Of a stretch of 64,000 bases of DNA, positions 12,941 to 23,710 are shown in pieces. The stretch is from NCBI GenBank assembly GCA_007922305.1, contig ML677334.1:18832291-18896290 (forward strand). Direction: 5' to 3'. Numbering within the stretch: position 1 is the first letter of the stretch; each line of letters begins with the position of its first letter. This DNA comes from Dermatemys mawii (lineage: Eukaryota > Chordata > Testudines > Dermatemydidae). Made by a program: the position numbers and the translations under genes. Below the pieces are notes generated by a model. It was not told the DNA's origin. It searched no databases and worked only from the letters and a program-made list of their open reading frames with translations.

Positions 12941-13621
12941 AATGCAGGGCACTGGAGACAGTGTTGACACATGATGACGTGAGCGATATTGATGCGAGTG
13001 ATTTAGGTGATAAACTGAAAGCCCTTTCAAAATACATTTCAGCAGGATCAACTCCAAAGGCTGTTCTGGAATATACATGCACAAATAAGATGACCGCCCT
13101 CTTTTCAAATGCTTTTGTTGCTCTGCGCACACTTCTAACACTTCCTGTAACAGATACCAGTGGACAACGCAGCTTCTCCAAGCTGAAGTTCATTAAAACA
13201 CATCCATGCTCCACAATGACATAGGAGAGGCTGGTTGGTCTTGCAGCCATCTCAATAGAGCATGAGCTGGCCCAGACTGTGGACCTTCAGGAGGCAGTTC
13301 AAATCTTTGCAATCAAGAAGGCACGGAAAGCACCACTTTGATTATTCAAACAAATAAAAATGCCAGTGTTTACTATGCAGACAAGAAAAGTTACATTTGC
13401 TGTTCAGGTGTTTGAAAGTTAAGTGTTACTTAAAATTTTTGAACAAGGAATTTTAAGTCAGTTCTTCTTTATTGGAGTAGGTAGCAGAGCAGTACAATGA
13501 AGGAGTAGAACAGGAAGAAGACAGAATTGAGACCTTTCAAAGTTTTGGCGCAAGCAAGGGGGAATGGAGGCATCATTTGAACTACCCGCCTCGGGTACCA
13601 AAATGTTGTGGACCGGCCCTG

Positions 13622-13929
13622 AAATTAATGCAGGTTAAATATAATCTCAACTATACATACAAAATGGTGAGGTCTAAATTAGTGGTACAACTCTAAAGAA
13701 ATCTTGAAAGAGTCATGGATAGTTCTCTGGAAACATTGCTCAGTGTGCAGCGGCAGTCTAAGTTAACAGTGTTAGGAACCATTAGGAAAAGGGTAGATAA
13801 TGAGAGAGAGAATATCATGACACTAGATAAATCCATGGTATGCCCACACCTTAAATACTACATGCAGTGGTGGTCACCCCATCTCAAAAAACTGGAAAAA
13901 GACTTAAGGACAGCAAAATGATTAGGGCT
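13622..13929 (+). mobile_element. CR1 LINE, middle part
   Basis: Continuation of the CR1 interrupted at 9114. The text atggatagttctctggaaac, gtgcagcggcagtctaa, ataaatccatggtatgccca and ggtggtcaccccatctcaaa is the standard order of the 3-prime end of CR1 ORF2 in turtles. It stops at a solo LTR. Confidence 0.8.
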
Positions 13930-14315
13930 TGTAGCAGGGTGCTGCAGCAAAGGCACCTAATTAGCTCCTGCTTAGCCAACCCCAATCGGGGAATTAAATT
14001 GGGGCTGGGGAAAAGCCTGATGCCTGGCCTGAGGATTGGCTGCACCTGCTGGCCTGAGGGCCTCAGGGCTATAAAGGCTGGAAGGGGGCCAGAAGGCAGG
14101 GGGAATGGCCAGGGCAAGGTCAGCCTCCTGGCTGAGGGCTGACTCTGTGGAAGGAGCCAACTAGGCTGGTGAGCTTTGTATATAGCTTCACACTGATGGT
14201 GGGACAATGCTTTGTAAATAAAGACACAGGTGCTGCATAATTAAGGCACCTCTGAGCTTTATTGGGGCAGCCAGCGGGCCCTAGGAAGAGGGGCAGCCCA
14301 GCGGAGCCTGTTACA
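13930..14315 (+). mobile_element. Solo LTR inserted in the CR1
   Basis: 386 bp from TGTAGCAGGG to GCCTGTTACA, flanked by the perfect 5-bp duplication GGGCT (13925-13929, 14316-14320). It has an LTR layout: a TATA-like CTATAAA at 14069-14075, then the polyadenylation signal AATAAA at 14217-14222, followed by a short U5-like tail. No internal retroviral sequence is present, so it is the product of recombination between two LTRs. Confidence 0.85.
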
Positions 14316-14715
14316 GGGCTATTGAAAGCTTTCATACAAGCAGAAAGTAGAAGGACTGGAACTGTTAATCTTAGAAAAGAGGCAACATGATAGAGGTCTA
14401 TAAAATCACGAATAGGATAGAGAAAGTAAATAAGGAGGTGTTATTTACTCCTTCCCATAGCACAAGTACCAGGGGTCTCCTATTAAAATTAACAGGTAGC
14501 AGGTTTAAAATAAACATAAGAAAGTACTTCTTCACACAAACCACAGTCAATTTGTTGAACTCTTTGGATGTTGAGAAGATCAGAAGGATAGCTGGATTCA
14601 ACAAAGAACTAGGTCTGGAAGATAGACCTATCAGTGGCTATTAGCCAGATGGTCAGGAACACAACCTCATGGTCTGGGTATCCCTAAGTCTCTGCCTGCC
14701 TGAAGCTGAACCAGT
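14316..14715 (+). mobile_element. CR1 LINE, 3-prime part
   Basis: The CR1 resumes after the solo LTR with gatagaggtctataaaatca, gtgttatttactccttccca, ggtttaaaataaacataaga and tcagtggctattagcca, which is the CR1 3-prime region. It fades out near 14715. A 70-codon remnant frame of this segment (14387-14644) is not a host gene. Confidence 0.8.
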
Positions 14716-14808
14716 ATTGCCATTGTCGCTGAAGTCTCTGTAAAAGTTACATATCTTCACCGTCTCAGCTTCCAGTGACATAGCCCCTCCTCTTTGATAT
14801 ATCTACAG

Positions 14809-15646
14809 CGGGATGGGCAAACTTTTTGGCCTTAAGGCCACATTGGATACAGAAATTGTATGGAGGGCTGGATAGGGAAGTCTGTGGGCGGCTATGTCTC
14901 CCCAAACAGCATGGCATGGCATGGCCCCTGCACCCCTATCCAACCCCCGCTGCTCCCCACCCCGGATTCCTGCATCCTATCCAAACACCCCTGCTCTCTG
15001 CCCCCTGACCATCCCCCGGGACGCCTATCCTCTATCCAATCTCCCCTGATCTCCACCCTCTCCCAGCTCTGCCCGCCCTACGTTACCTGTGGGGTGAGGG
15101 GAAGGGGGAGCTCAATCCTTTCTCTGTGAGTTTCCCCTGCTTGTTTAGCTGCTCTCCCTGGCAGTCAGGCAGGGCTCGTGCCATGTGTGGACAGGGGTCA
15201 AGCATAGTAGGGTGGAGAGAGGCCCTGGCTTGCTCTGCCCCTGTCCCCAGCAGCAGGGCCCAGGCCTATTGACCACTCCCATGCAACCTCCCCGCTCCTT
15301 GCCCCTGATTCCCCTGGAACTCCCCCTGCTTCCTGCCCCTTAACTGCGCTGCCCTGAAGCCCCAGGTCTGGTGGTGCTATAGCTGTGCCACTTGGCTGGG
15401 GCTGCAGCCATGCTGCCCAGGTGCTGGGGGAACTGTGACTGCGAGGAAGGCCGGGAGGGAGGGAGGGGAGCAGAAGGGGAAGGGCCAGGGACTAGCCTCT
15501 GCCCCGGTCACTGTGCTGCCGGGGAGTTGGGCTGGCTCCCCCGCAAGCCTGTCCTGACCCCGCTCCCTGGCAGTAGCTCGGGGGCCAGAGAGAAGGGTCG
15601 TGTTGGCCAGATGTGGCCTGCAGGCCATAGTTTGCCCCCACCTCTG
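14809..15646 (+). mobile_element. hAT non-autonomous element, TSD ATCTACAG
   Basis: The perfect 8-bp duplication ATCTACAG (14801-14808, 15647-15654) flanks an element starting gggatgggcaaactttttgg and ending tagtttgcccccacctctg. The ends are inverted copies (GGGCAAACT against AGTTTGCCC). The interior is GC-rich filler with open frames on both strands that have no family. The same end type recurs at 30390 and 59375. Confidence 0.85.
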
Positions 15647-15704
15647 ATCTACAGTCTGTCTACAGTTTGAAAGCATTATTTATATCCTGATGGGGGGAAG
15701 TTTT

Positions 15705-16260
15705 CATCAGTGGCTGCATATTGTTAGTCAACAATAACATCATTGCAGTGCATGCAAGCTGGCTAATTGGATTATTCCCTATCTTTTAAAAAATCTTGTA
15801 GTTTTTATTTTGTAACCCTTTTTGATTGCTTTGCTTGCCCTAATTTTCTGACGGGAGAACAAATCATTTTAGGATATTAATGTGTCTGGGCAGTCCCTTG
15901 GCTGCAAACTTTTAAAGGCATGCTTTTAGAACTCTCTTTTGTCTGTACTGTTAGTGTCAGTAGGTGTGGTGCCATTTTCACTGACTTTTATATAAGAACA
16001 CAAAGGAACTGAGATTTAGTGACGGGAAAATGAAGTCTGAATAAAACGCATTAGTTAGCCGTGCCGGAAAAGAGCTTCCTCTCATCCATTGGCTCTGACA
16101 CAGATCTTTTCATTCATCTAGTTAGTTGCCGTTAGGCACTCCTCCCAGTGGTTGTTAGGCAACCATAACAATGTTGCTGCACATGCAGGCTGGCTGATTG
16201 GATTGTCCTCTATTTTTTTTTAACCAGTCTTTTTGCATTTGACTTTTTGTAACAAGATGA
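15705..16260. repeat. Diverged local duplication 0.8 to 1.4 kb before a PHLPP1 exon
   Basis: About 110 bp at 15705-15830 (cagtggctgcatattgttag ... gcatgcaagctggctaattg ... ttttgtaac) resembles 16147-16260 (cagtggttgttaggcaacca ... acatgcaggctggctgattg ... ttttgtaac). Spacing is about 440 bp. It may be two copies of an unnamed repeat or an old tandem duplication. Confidence 0.5.
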
Positions 16261-17058
16261 GTTTAGGCTGCATGTGCAAGTTTTTTTCCTTTCAAGCGAT
16301 AAGAGAACCCTAAGATTTTAGGAATCCCATGACGTGTCAAGAGGATAAAATTATGAAATCCGTCTAGTTGCAGACACCCTTGTAGATATGCAGAATTGAG
16401 ATTTTTAAGGAAGTGCTTATTCCATTACCAAAAGTGTTGCTAAATTTAAGTTTACTGTAATGGATGTTTCCTTTCAGCTCAAATTAACATAAAAATCTAT
16501 GAATTTTCCAGTTGAGATATGAAGTCTGCACAGATAAACAAAACTGAGCCATGGAGCACGGGCTTTTCAGTTCAAAGGACTTATGCAGAGGGAATCATCC
16601 ACTTGATAACTGATGCTGCTAACTGTATGGGTGATCCTGTAGCATGAAGCATGTTAGAATACAGTAGTCCTTCAGTGTAAGATCAAATGCCACAGAAGAC
16701 CTTGTTACAAGTAAAATCTACCATACTATTCTGATGGGATGGAGGTGAATCTGTTGCGCTCTGATGCATTCATAGAAAATGTATTTAGTGTTTCACTCTG
16801 GGTTCTCTCTTCTGCCAATACCCAATGGTGCTTTGACATCAAGGGAACCACAAACTTTCCATGGTCCACTTATGTGTCTTTAACTGAGCTTGCAAATCTG
16901 TGTATGACACCCAGAAAGTACTGACTGAAGTGCACACCAGCAGCATTAAAATAATCAAACTTGTATTATATTTCAGTTACTACAAGGCAACTGTAGTAAC
17001 TTGGTGCATTTAATATTCAATTTCCTTAAAGTGTGTTTTCCTCTGTTTCTTATTATAG

Positions 17059-17205
17059 GTTCACAAAGTTGAAGAGCCTTAACCTTTCCAATAATCATTT
17101 AGGAGACTTCCCATTGGCAGTTTGCAGTATTCCAACCCTGACTGAACTCAATGTGTCCTGTAATGCCCTCAGAAGTGTTCCAGCAGCTGTAGGCGATATG
17201 CACAA
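17059..17205 (+). CDS. PHLPP1: PHLPP1 exon (LRR), first one visible
   Basis: A 147-bp internal exon between acceptor tattatag and donor gtatgt. Its first base completes a codon, then the frame reads FTKLKSLNLSNNHLGDFPL and on to AAVGDMH, leaving two bases for the next exon. The LxxLxLxxN spacing of leucine-rich repeats is clear. This matches the part of PHLPP1 just after its first repeats, so the PH domain and earlier repeats are encoded upstream of the window or in exons I did not find. Reading on past the donor gives intron-encoded residues and a stop, as expected for retained intron. Confidence 0.93.
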
Positions 17206-17769
17206 GTATGTATTTTTTAACTTAGTGTACGTGCTCAGTGGGATCCCATTGATACACACAATAGAAGATTGTGACCCCCTATGCACATCTTACTATATGT
17301 ATGTATACACACACACTCACTTACTGGACTGTTTGTCACAGGGGGTTTGCTTTTATGCTTGTGTTGAGCAATCAGAAGCAGCCGGTGAGGGAAGAGTTTT
17401 CTGAGTTTGTAGCTTTTCTAAGCTCAGTATAATTTTTTAAATAGCCTTATTAATACTGGGAAGACAAATTTAAAATCCATTTCTTGTAGAAACAAAGCTA
17501 ATTGTGTAAGATATGAAGAAGGCTGCAGTTCGTGCAAGAGAAGTGGGAGTTCTGGAAACCTTTGAAGATGTGAGATAGCTGTGGTTCACAGTACAGAATT
17601 AGCAGGGCTTGTAAGATTTTTGTTGTATTTTTTGCAGACCTGTTATGCTTATCTTTAAACATTTTTCTTAGTAGTCTACTTTCTGCAACCTTAGTTGCCA
17701 CAATTTGTGCTGAACACATGTTCAGTACCAAGAAATGTAGTTTAAAGGGTCATTGCATTTTTTCTCTAG
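17206..17769 (+). other. PHLPP1 intron, 564 bp
   Basis: Short intron with a short alternating-CA stretch near 17308-17317. I see no mobile element in it. Confidence 0.85.
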
Positions 17770-18000
17770 TTTGCAGACGTTCTTGCTGGATGGTAACTTT
17801 CTCCAGTCCCTTCCTGTTGAATTGGAGAGTATACATCAGCTCAACTATCTGAGTCTTTCCTTCAACGAATTCACTGACATTCCAGAGGTATTAGAGAAGC
17901 TGACTGCCATGGATAAACTTTGTATGTCTGGAAACTGTATGGAGACCCTCAACCTACAGATGTTAAGAAGAATGCCTCATATTAAACACGTGGATCTCAG
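17770..18000 (+). CDS. PHLPP1: PHLPP1 exon (LRR)
   Basis: A 231-bp exon after acceptor tttctctag and before donor gtaaac. Its first base joins AA of the previous exon to make Asn, then reads LQTFLLDGNFLQSLPVELES and ends MPHIKHVDL plus two bases. It holds about three leucine-rich repeats, including the stretch SFNEFTDIPEVLEKLTAMDK that is near-identical to what I recall of mammalian PHLPP1. The frame is open throughout. The donor is slightly weak (gtaaac) but it is the only one that keeps phase with the next exon. Confidence 0.95.
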
Positions 18001-18209
18001 GTAAACACTTGAGGGGAAAATAAGCAAACCTGAATTATTGGTGTAGAAGTTACTTTCTTACATGGTGATAGTTGGCCCTGGGTGTGATGCTGTTTATATT
18101 GGTTCATCTCACTACGTTTCAGATCATACCATACAAACTCTCTCTACTTGTGATGACTATAATTCTTTTTGGAAAAGGTGGAGGTTAGGGAAATGAAGGA
18201 TTTAATGTT

Positions 18210-18243
18210 AAAATAAAATATAAAATAAAATAAAATAAAAAAA
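18210..18243. repeat. Simple repeat (AAAAT)n
   Basis: Five to six units of taaaa with one interruption, directly visible. Confidence 0.9.
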
Positions 18244-18269
18244 GCCACCTTGCAATATCACTGACAGGC

Positions 18270-18420
18270 TCAACCAGGTCAGAAATTCATTGTGCAAGTA
18301 GTGTATAAACATACAATAAATGATAGTCCTCTGTCTGAAAGAGCTTACAACTTAAGACAAGAAATAACAGATGGACTAGACACACAAGTGGGCAGTAAAG
18401 GGGAGAGACCAAGGAACAAA
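18270..18420 (+). repeat. Ancient interspersed-repeat fragment
   Basis: The text cattgtgcaagtagtgtata and gagcttacaacttaagacaa resembles an old amniote repeat (cattgtgctaggcgctgtac ... gagcttacaatctaa type). A related fragment lies at 27420-27545. I do not assign a family. Confidence 0.45.
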
Positions 18421-19439
18421 AATGTGGTTCCGTACAGATTAGATATCTGGACAATACCTAGCCAAATTCACCATGTGTAATGTTGATGATCTCAGCAGCG
18501 TGTTAAGTCCTCTATATAAACAACTGTGATGAGGTTCCCCTTTCTGCTAGGTTATTTCAAATTTTTACTATCTCTGGGGAAGCATGAATTCACCCAGGAA
18601 TCGCTGCAATGCACAGCTCTCTTCCAATGCCTTTATTAACATGAACAGAATCCCCAAGTCATTAAATAGAGCAGTCATTAGGAGTATGACATAAATCCAA
18701 AATGCCTAAAAGGAAGTCTCCCTTCATCAGTCTCAGTCTCGGGCTCCTGGGAGCCTCAGCCTCGGTCATGAATTAAGTCATCTCCTTCCCTTTGGATAGT
18801 AGCCAATTCTTACCACATGCTCAGATTGCACCTTAGTCCAATCACTGAGCCCCAAGTTCAGACTTTTGGCCTGCTGTTTTCTTTTAGTGGTAGCATGTTC
18901 CCTCTCCACCACTTGAAAGAGAGCTAGCACCAAAGTAAGGATGGAATTTCCTGCAAGTTTTCTGGTCAGCCAGGGCTTTGTGTGGGCGGAGAAGCCATTT
19001 TCTCCAGTCTCTGTCCAATCCTAACCATTCGAGCTGTGTGGGAGGAAAAGCATTCTGCTGAGGCTTTGCAGAACCACTGCAAAGCTGATGAGCAAAGGGG
19101 CATGAGGTTCCAAATAAACTGGGATTTCAGAGTGTTTGGTAACTAGGTTAATATAACTGAAATGTACTGTACATAACATTGTCACATAGCCCTTTTTCTT
19201 TGCATTGGCCCTTCATTACAATGATGACTCTGTGAAGGAAATACCCTGGTATTGCAAAGGGATCCTGATTTAAAAAAAAAATCACTTTCTAACATTGTAT
19301 GTGGGCTTCTCTTTATGAAATTGATTTTTCACATTTGTTATTAGAACTTGAGTTTTAATCCGAACATTTTATAAAGTGCAGCTCATTTAGGAGAAGTCAG
19401 ACTGGTCATTGTGAAAAGAGTGCAAGTCCTAGAAACACA

Positions 19440-19965
19440 CTCTACTCAGCACTAAGGAGGAGGTCTTAGCTGGAGGGCTGTGTCCAGTTCTAGGCACCAG
19501 GCTTCAGGAGAGACAAAACTGGAGAAAAAACAAGAGAGCAACAAAAATGATTAAAGGTCTAGAAAACATGACATACAAGGAAAGACTGAAAATACTGGGT
19601 GTGTTTTAGTTTAGAGAAGAGGGGTGACACAAGTCTTCAAGTATGTAACAGGCTGTTATACAGAGGGTGATAAATTTTGTTATCCTTGTGCACTGAGGAC
19701 AGGACAAGAAGTAATGGACTTTATTAACTGAAATCTCCCTTGCTGCAGTTTGACATTAGGAAAAACTTCCTAACTGCAAGGGTAATTAAGCACTGGAGCA
19801 AATTATCTTGGGAGGTTGTGGAATTTTTGTCATTGGAGGTTTTAAAGAACAGGTTAGACTAATACTGTCAGGGAAGACTAGAGATACTTAGTCCTTTCTC
19901 AATGCAGGGGACTTGACTAGATTGAGGTCCCTTCCTGTCCTGCATTTTTATGATTCTGTGGAATA
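19440..19965 (+). mobile_element. CR1 LINE 3-prime end
   Basis: The characteristic order tgtccagttctaggcaccag, aggaaagactgaaaatactg, tttgacattaggaaaaactt, taagcactggagcaaatt, ggaggttttaaagaacagg and cttcctgtcctgcat, ending tatgattctgtgg, which is the CR1 tail. It is truncated at the 5-prime end, as usual for LINE copies. Confidence 0.85.
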
Positions 19966-21309
19966 TAGGGTATCATTTTCAGAGATGCTAAATACCTCTG
20001 ATAATAGGGCTATTTTATTTTTTTTTTTTTTTTGAGGAGGAAAAATTTGAAGCACGGTTTGTACTCAAATGATCCTTCTAGTTTTTTCATTCTGTTTAAA
20101 TAGCAATGACTGTATATACTATAGTAACAGCGAATAATATTGGATACACAAGCTGCCACTCAGGAACCAACTCATTATAATTACAGACTTTTTTTAACTC
20201 GTTGGTCATTTGGTGATGGGAAGAGGGAGGAGAAAGCTCTTGATCTTTAGGAGAAATATAAGTGTTCACTGTGTATCCAGTGATCCAGTCCTATCCATGT
20301 AATGTCATTGAGCTTTCGCTGTGTATTAGCCAACCAGGTTTATACTGCTTGACGTAAGAAAGGAAAATCATCAAATCCATGATGACAGTAAGAAGCTCAA
20401 CTTTTGAACATTGTTATTACTTGGTGGCCTCATAGTACAATAGGCCTGAACCAAAATAATGTGTCAGAATATCCTGAACTTTGGAAAAGTCTGCTGCTCA
20501 GAGCCCATCTATGTTGGCTGCTTCCTTATACCCCAAAAGATGAATATCACTTTTTATATAATGAATATAGTACTCCATCAGCTTGAGTGTTTTGTGTTAA
20601 ATTTGTTCATGAATCATCTCTGCTACAGGATATGTATAATGCTGCAGCTAGCTGTACTAGGGCAAAGCATTTCCTGTCTAGTTAAAAACCCCAATAAAAA
20701 AAAGCTGTATTGATCCTTTTTTTAAAGTTAGGTTTTGCTACGAGGACAAAATGTTTTGAAGTGCAATGAAATCTACTTGTTGCTCCTTTTTGTAGATCAT
20801 CTTTATGTTCATAACAATTCCTCGGAAGGGTCATTGAAGCCAGCCAGTTCTCAATCTAGTAACTGCTAAATTGAAAACTGTAAGAAACAGTAAGAGCCAT
20901 TCTTGTCTACACAGTGGGTTAGTACGTGGCAGGCTGGTGCACTGTAGATTCATACCGAGACTTGCTGCACACTAATTCACTGGATTAGATAAGCCCTTAC
21001 TTCCAGATCCTCTCCCCTTGTTACTTTTTGAGTTCAGGACACTTTCTTCTGACTTCGTATTTGGTTGCCTTGGAAGATGGCAAAGTGAGATGGGAGTGAC
21101 GGTGTGTGGAATTTAGAATTCTGGATCTTGCCTTTCAGTCAGACTCCCAGTATTTTCAGCTTCTCACTTTGGCACCGGAAGTATGTACTGGTATCTGCTC
21201 GGCCTGTTCAGCAAATGACTACTATGGTTCTTTGAAGGTTAGCAGAGTTGTAAAGATTTTACTGTTCTGTGCTACTTTAGAGTAAATCACCTCAAGATCA
21301 CCTTTATTA

Positions 21310-21420
21310 TTTTAGATCACCATAATAATAGCACTAGCTCTTATGCTCGGTAGATCTCAAAGCATTCTTTGAAAGAGGTCAGTGTTGTTATCCCAGTATA
21401 ACAGTAGATATGATTAAAAA
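21310..21420 (+). repeat. MIR-like SINE fragment
   Basis: The text gtagatctcaaagcattctt followed by gtcagtgttgttatcccag resembles the 3-prime end shared by MIR and L2 elements. It lies 220-330 bp before a PHLPP1 exon. Confidence 0.4.
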
Positions 21421-21639
21421 AAAAAAAAAAAAAGCTGAACTATCCAGTTTAAAAGTAGAAGAGCGAGAATAAAATAATTAAAATTGAAGTAGGTCAGGAT
21501 TCAGAGGCTTATCATTTTGACCCAGCTATCGGGGAATAGCTTATTTGGAGAGCAAAGTTTATCTTTTCCTCTACCCTGCCAGAAGGGAGTGCGTAGTAAT
21601 TGTGTACTAGCAACTTTTATTTTTCCCTCCCTTTGCAAG

Positions 21640-21842
21640 ATTGAATGTAATTAGGAGGCTGGTGGCGGATGAAGTAGACTTTCTACATCATGTGACCCAG
21701 TTAGACCTACGAGACAATAAACTCTGTGAACTAGATGCAACAGTTTTCAACAACATCGAAGTGCTGCACTGTGAACGAAACCAGCTGGTGACCCTCAAAA
21801 TCAGTGGATATTTTCTCAAAGCTCTTTATGCCTTTTCAAATG
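21640..21842 (+). CDS. PHLPP1: PHLPP1 exon (LRR)
   Basis: A 203-bp exon between acceptor ctttgcaag and donor gtaagg. The first base completes Arg, and the frame then reads LNVIRRLVADEVDFLHHVTQ, followed by LDLRDNKLCEL and EVLHCERNQLV and ending ALYAFSN plus one base. It adds two to three leucine-rich repeats. The segment LVTLKISGYF has Lys and Ser where I recall Asp and Cys in mammals; that comparison is from memory and needs an alignment. The upstream region at 21417-21433 is a poly-A run. Confidence 0.95.
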
Positions 21843-23710
21843 GTAAGGCTGTTTTCAAGGCTATCATGTTGAGGTCTGTCTTTTCGTTACCTGGTTTTCT
21901 TATGAATGCTTATTAAGTGGAATACACATAATTGGGCTTAATCAAGGTGTCTTATGTGACCTTTGGATAAATGAGAACCATATGACCTATATCATATCAA
22001 TGGTGATTTTAAGTTTCAAAAATTATGTTCAGATGACACTAAGTAGCTGACTTGAAGGACATAGATCATAGAAATTTAGAATGAAGGTTGAAATTCCGTT
22101 CTTAACACTCCATAGTATACGATGTCAGGGGTCTTAAAAGTGTAAATTACCCTATATGCTATATGTGTTGCATTGCCAAGGAAACTTAAGTAAGTTGTTT
22201 CTCCTTTTAGGAGGTAAGCAATATTTGAACAATTGGCCTTTTGGGAGACTTAGTAAAGTGGTATGTATTTTTATGAGCAGATCTCCCTGTCTGTGATATA
22301 GTTAAAATGTTACAAATCCTATGGCCAGTCAACATTTTATTACTTCCGTAATAAAGGGTGTGCAATATCTTTCACCTAAATAGCACCTCTGAACAAATTA
22401 AACAGAGAATAAAATTAATTTGAATGGTCTTTAGAATTAAATCATTTATATTAAAATCTACATAATTTCCACTTGTCACTCTGATTAGATTTGATTGTTC
22501 TAAGTAGTTGGTACAGACGCTTCCTGACTTACGCAAGCGTTCCGTTACGGAACCATCATGCCAAAAAAAAAATCCGCCTCTTTTTAGCTTAGTGAGCTTT
22601 TTCCATAAGCGCGGATTTGTGTAACTCGGATTTTCATAAGTCGGGGAGCGTCTGTACTGGAAAATTCACGCTTCCTGTAGAAAGAAGGCTATATTTTATT
22701 GAGGTCATAGTTTTGGGATGTGGAATGAGTCCAAGGAAGGGCTAGGTGATGGGTCTTCACAGCTACTAAAAGTTAAGATGAATGCAGCTACATGCTGTGA
22801 CAGATATTGAGAACCCTAGTGGATGTGATCAACTGCTTAGTTCAGTCAAAGGTGATAGGAAAGGACTGTTCTGAAACGAAAGGAAGGGACTCTTCACAAG
22901 TGGTCCTGGATGAGCCAGCCACCGTAATTTATTACTGTCCAATCTCTCGCCGCCTCCTTCTCTGTGCTTCTTTCCTACCTTGTTTGTAAGTTGTAACTCT
23001 AAAGATAATGTATTGAGTATGTACATCTTCATTTCAGAACACTGTGTAGGTTTAATTGTAATATGAATTACTCAGAATGAGTGTCAGCCTTCATTCTGAG
23101 TTTGAGTGTCTTAATTTTTATTGCATAGGTCTTGTTTTTAAAAAACTTATTAAACAAACAAAACCATGCTTACATTTGTTGCTAGTGGCACATAATTATG
23201 AAATTGGTTGCTTAAAAAGGGAAAATCCCACAGGAATGCAGATGACTCTGACATTGTCACTGCCAAATTGAAGAATGTGCTTCATATCTGAGAGATCTGG
23301 TTGAGCACGACACATCTAAGAGAGAACTCATTTTGTCTGGGAGGGGACCATCTGCTCTTAAATACCCAGTAACAGTGACTCTGTTAATTAGTGAAAAAGT
23401 AGCACAGATTTATGCCTGTCGATGCTGTCTTATTAAATAGAGAGAGAATAAAGGAAATAAAGCCAAAGGTTGGAGCTATACATAGAAAGAAGTTGGGAAA
23501 ATAAAAATAAAATTCAGTTAGTCACTTGTTTCCTTTTTTAAAATGAACAAAATACTGTCTTAAATGGTTCATTTTGATTATCATGTAAGTCTTCTGCATA
23601 GCAAATACAATTCATTTGCAATACACTCTGACAGTTAATAAAGCCACTTAATACACTAAATGACCGTTTTGCCTTTCATGAAATTAGTTGTCTTTTTTTT
23701 CTTCTCCCAG
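21843..23710 (+). other. PHLPP1 intron, 1868 bp
   Basis: Contains one mariner-type MITE (22514-22654). The rest shows no element I can name. Confidence 0.85.
22514..22654. mobile_element. Mariner/Tigger-type MITE
   Basis: 141 bp flanked by TA on both sides (22512-22513, 22655-22656). The ends are inverted: CAGACGCTTCCTGACTTA at the left and TAAGTCGGGGAGCGTCTG at the right, with two differences over 18 bp. TA duplication and a short interior fit a non-autonomous Tc1/mariner element. Confidence 0.85.

Larger units (their letters stand above)
9608..13341 (+). pseudogene. hAT transposase pseudogene (ZMYM1-like, TTF-type)
   Basis: Fragments in several frames, in the order of this transposase class. 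First is a basic N-terminus (9608-9799, SGVAFRKRKKANEAF). Next comes a TTF zinc-finger region (9832-10155, then 10157-10306, with DWKNLARNLACHEKAANHQR). The central DUF4371-like part follows (11428-11715, and more in broken frames to 12600). The hAT C-terminal dimerisation segment is at 12961-13224, with DTSGQRSFSKLKFIK. The natural stop is probably the TGA at 13339. Several internal stops and frameshifts plus two insertions mean it cannot make a transposase. Confidence 0.8.
9115..13621 (+). mobile_element. hAT DNA transposon, degraded, with nested insertions
   Basis: The ends are inverted: CAGGGCTGGCC at the left and the reverse complement of CAGGGCCGGTCC at the right. The 8-bp flanks are aaactgat (9107-9114) and aaattaat (13622-13629), a decayed target duplication with two differences, as expected for hAT. 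The interior carries remnants of a transposase with a TTF-type zinc finger and a C-terminal dimerisation domain. It contains an LTR element (10313-11356) and a 138-bp element (12803-12940). Without these two inserts and their duplicated flanks it is about 3.3 kb. Confidence 0.8.
1..17058 (+). other. PHLPP1 intron upstream of the first visible exon (right part)
   Basis: At least 17 kb with no PHLPP1 exon that I could find. I looked for the repeats that should precede FTKLKSL and saw none with usable splice sites. The identified contents are a hairpin at 1-53, DIRS-like elements (601-1942), a possible LTR (5290-5900), the CR1 / hAT / LTR nest (9050-14715), a hAT element (14809-15646) and a diverged local duplication (15705-16260). 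I saw nothing I could name in 54-600, 1946-5289, 5900-9049 and 16263-17058 apart from the short repeat at 2459-2502; these are AT-rich unique-looking intron sequence. Confidence 0.7.
18001..21639 (+). other. PHLPP1 intron, 3639 bp
   Basis: Holds an AAAAT simple repeat (18210-18243), an ancient interspersed-repeat fragment (18270-18420), a CR1 tail (19440-19965), a T-run (about 20007-20033), a MIR-like fragment (21310-21420) and an A-run (21417-21433). I recognise nothing in 18500-19440 and 20040-21300. Confidence 0.8.

Noticed and set aside
16739..16924. 61-codon open frame shortly before the first visible PHLPP1 exon, considered as an extra exon
   Set aside because: No in-phase acceptor and donor, no similarity to PHLPP1 repeats, and the next exon needs a different join.
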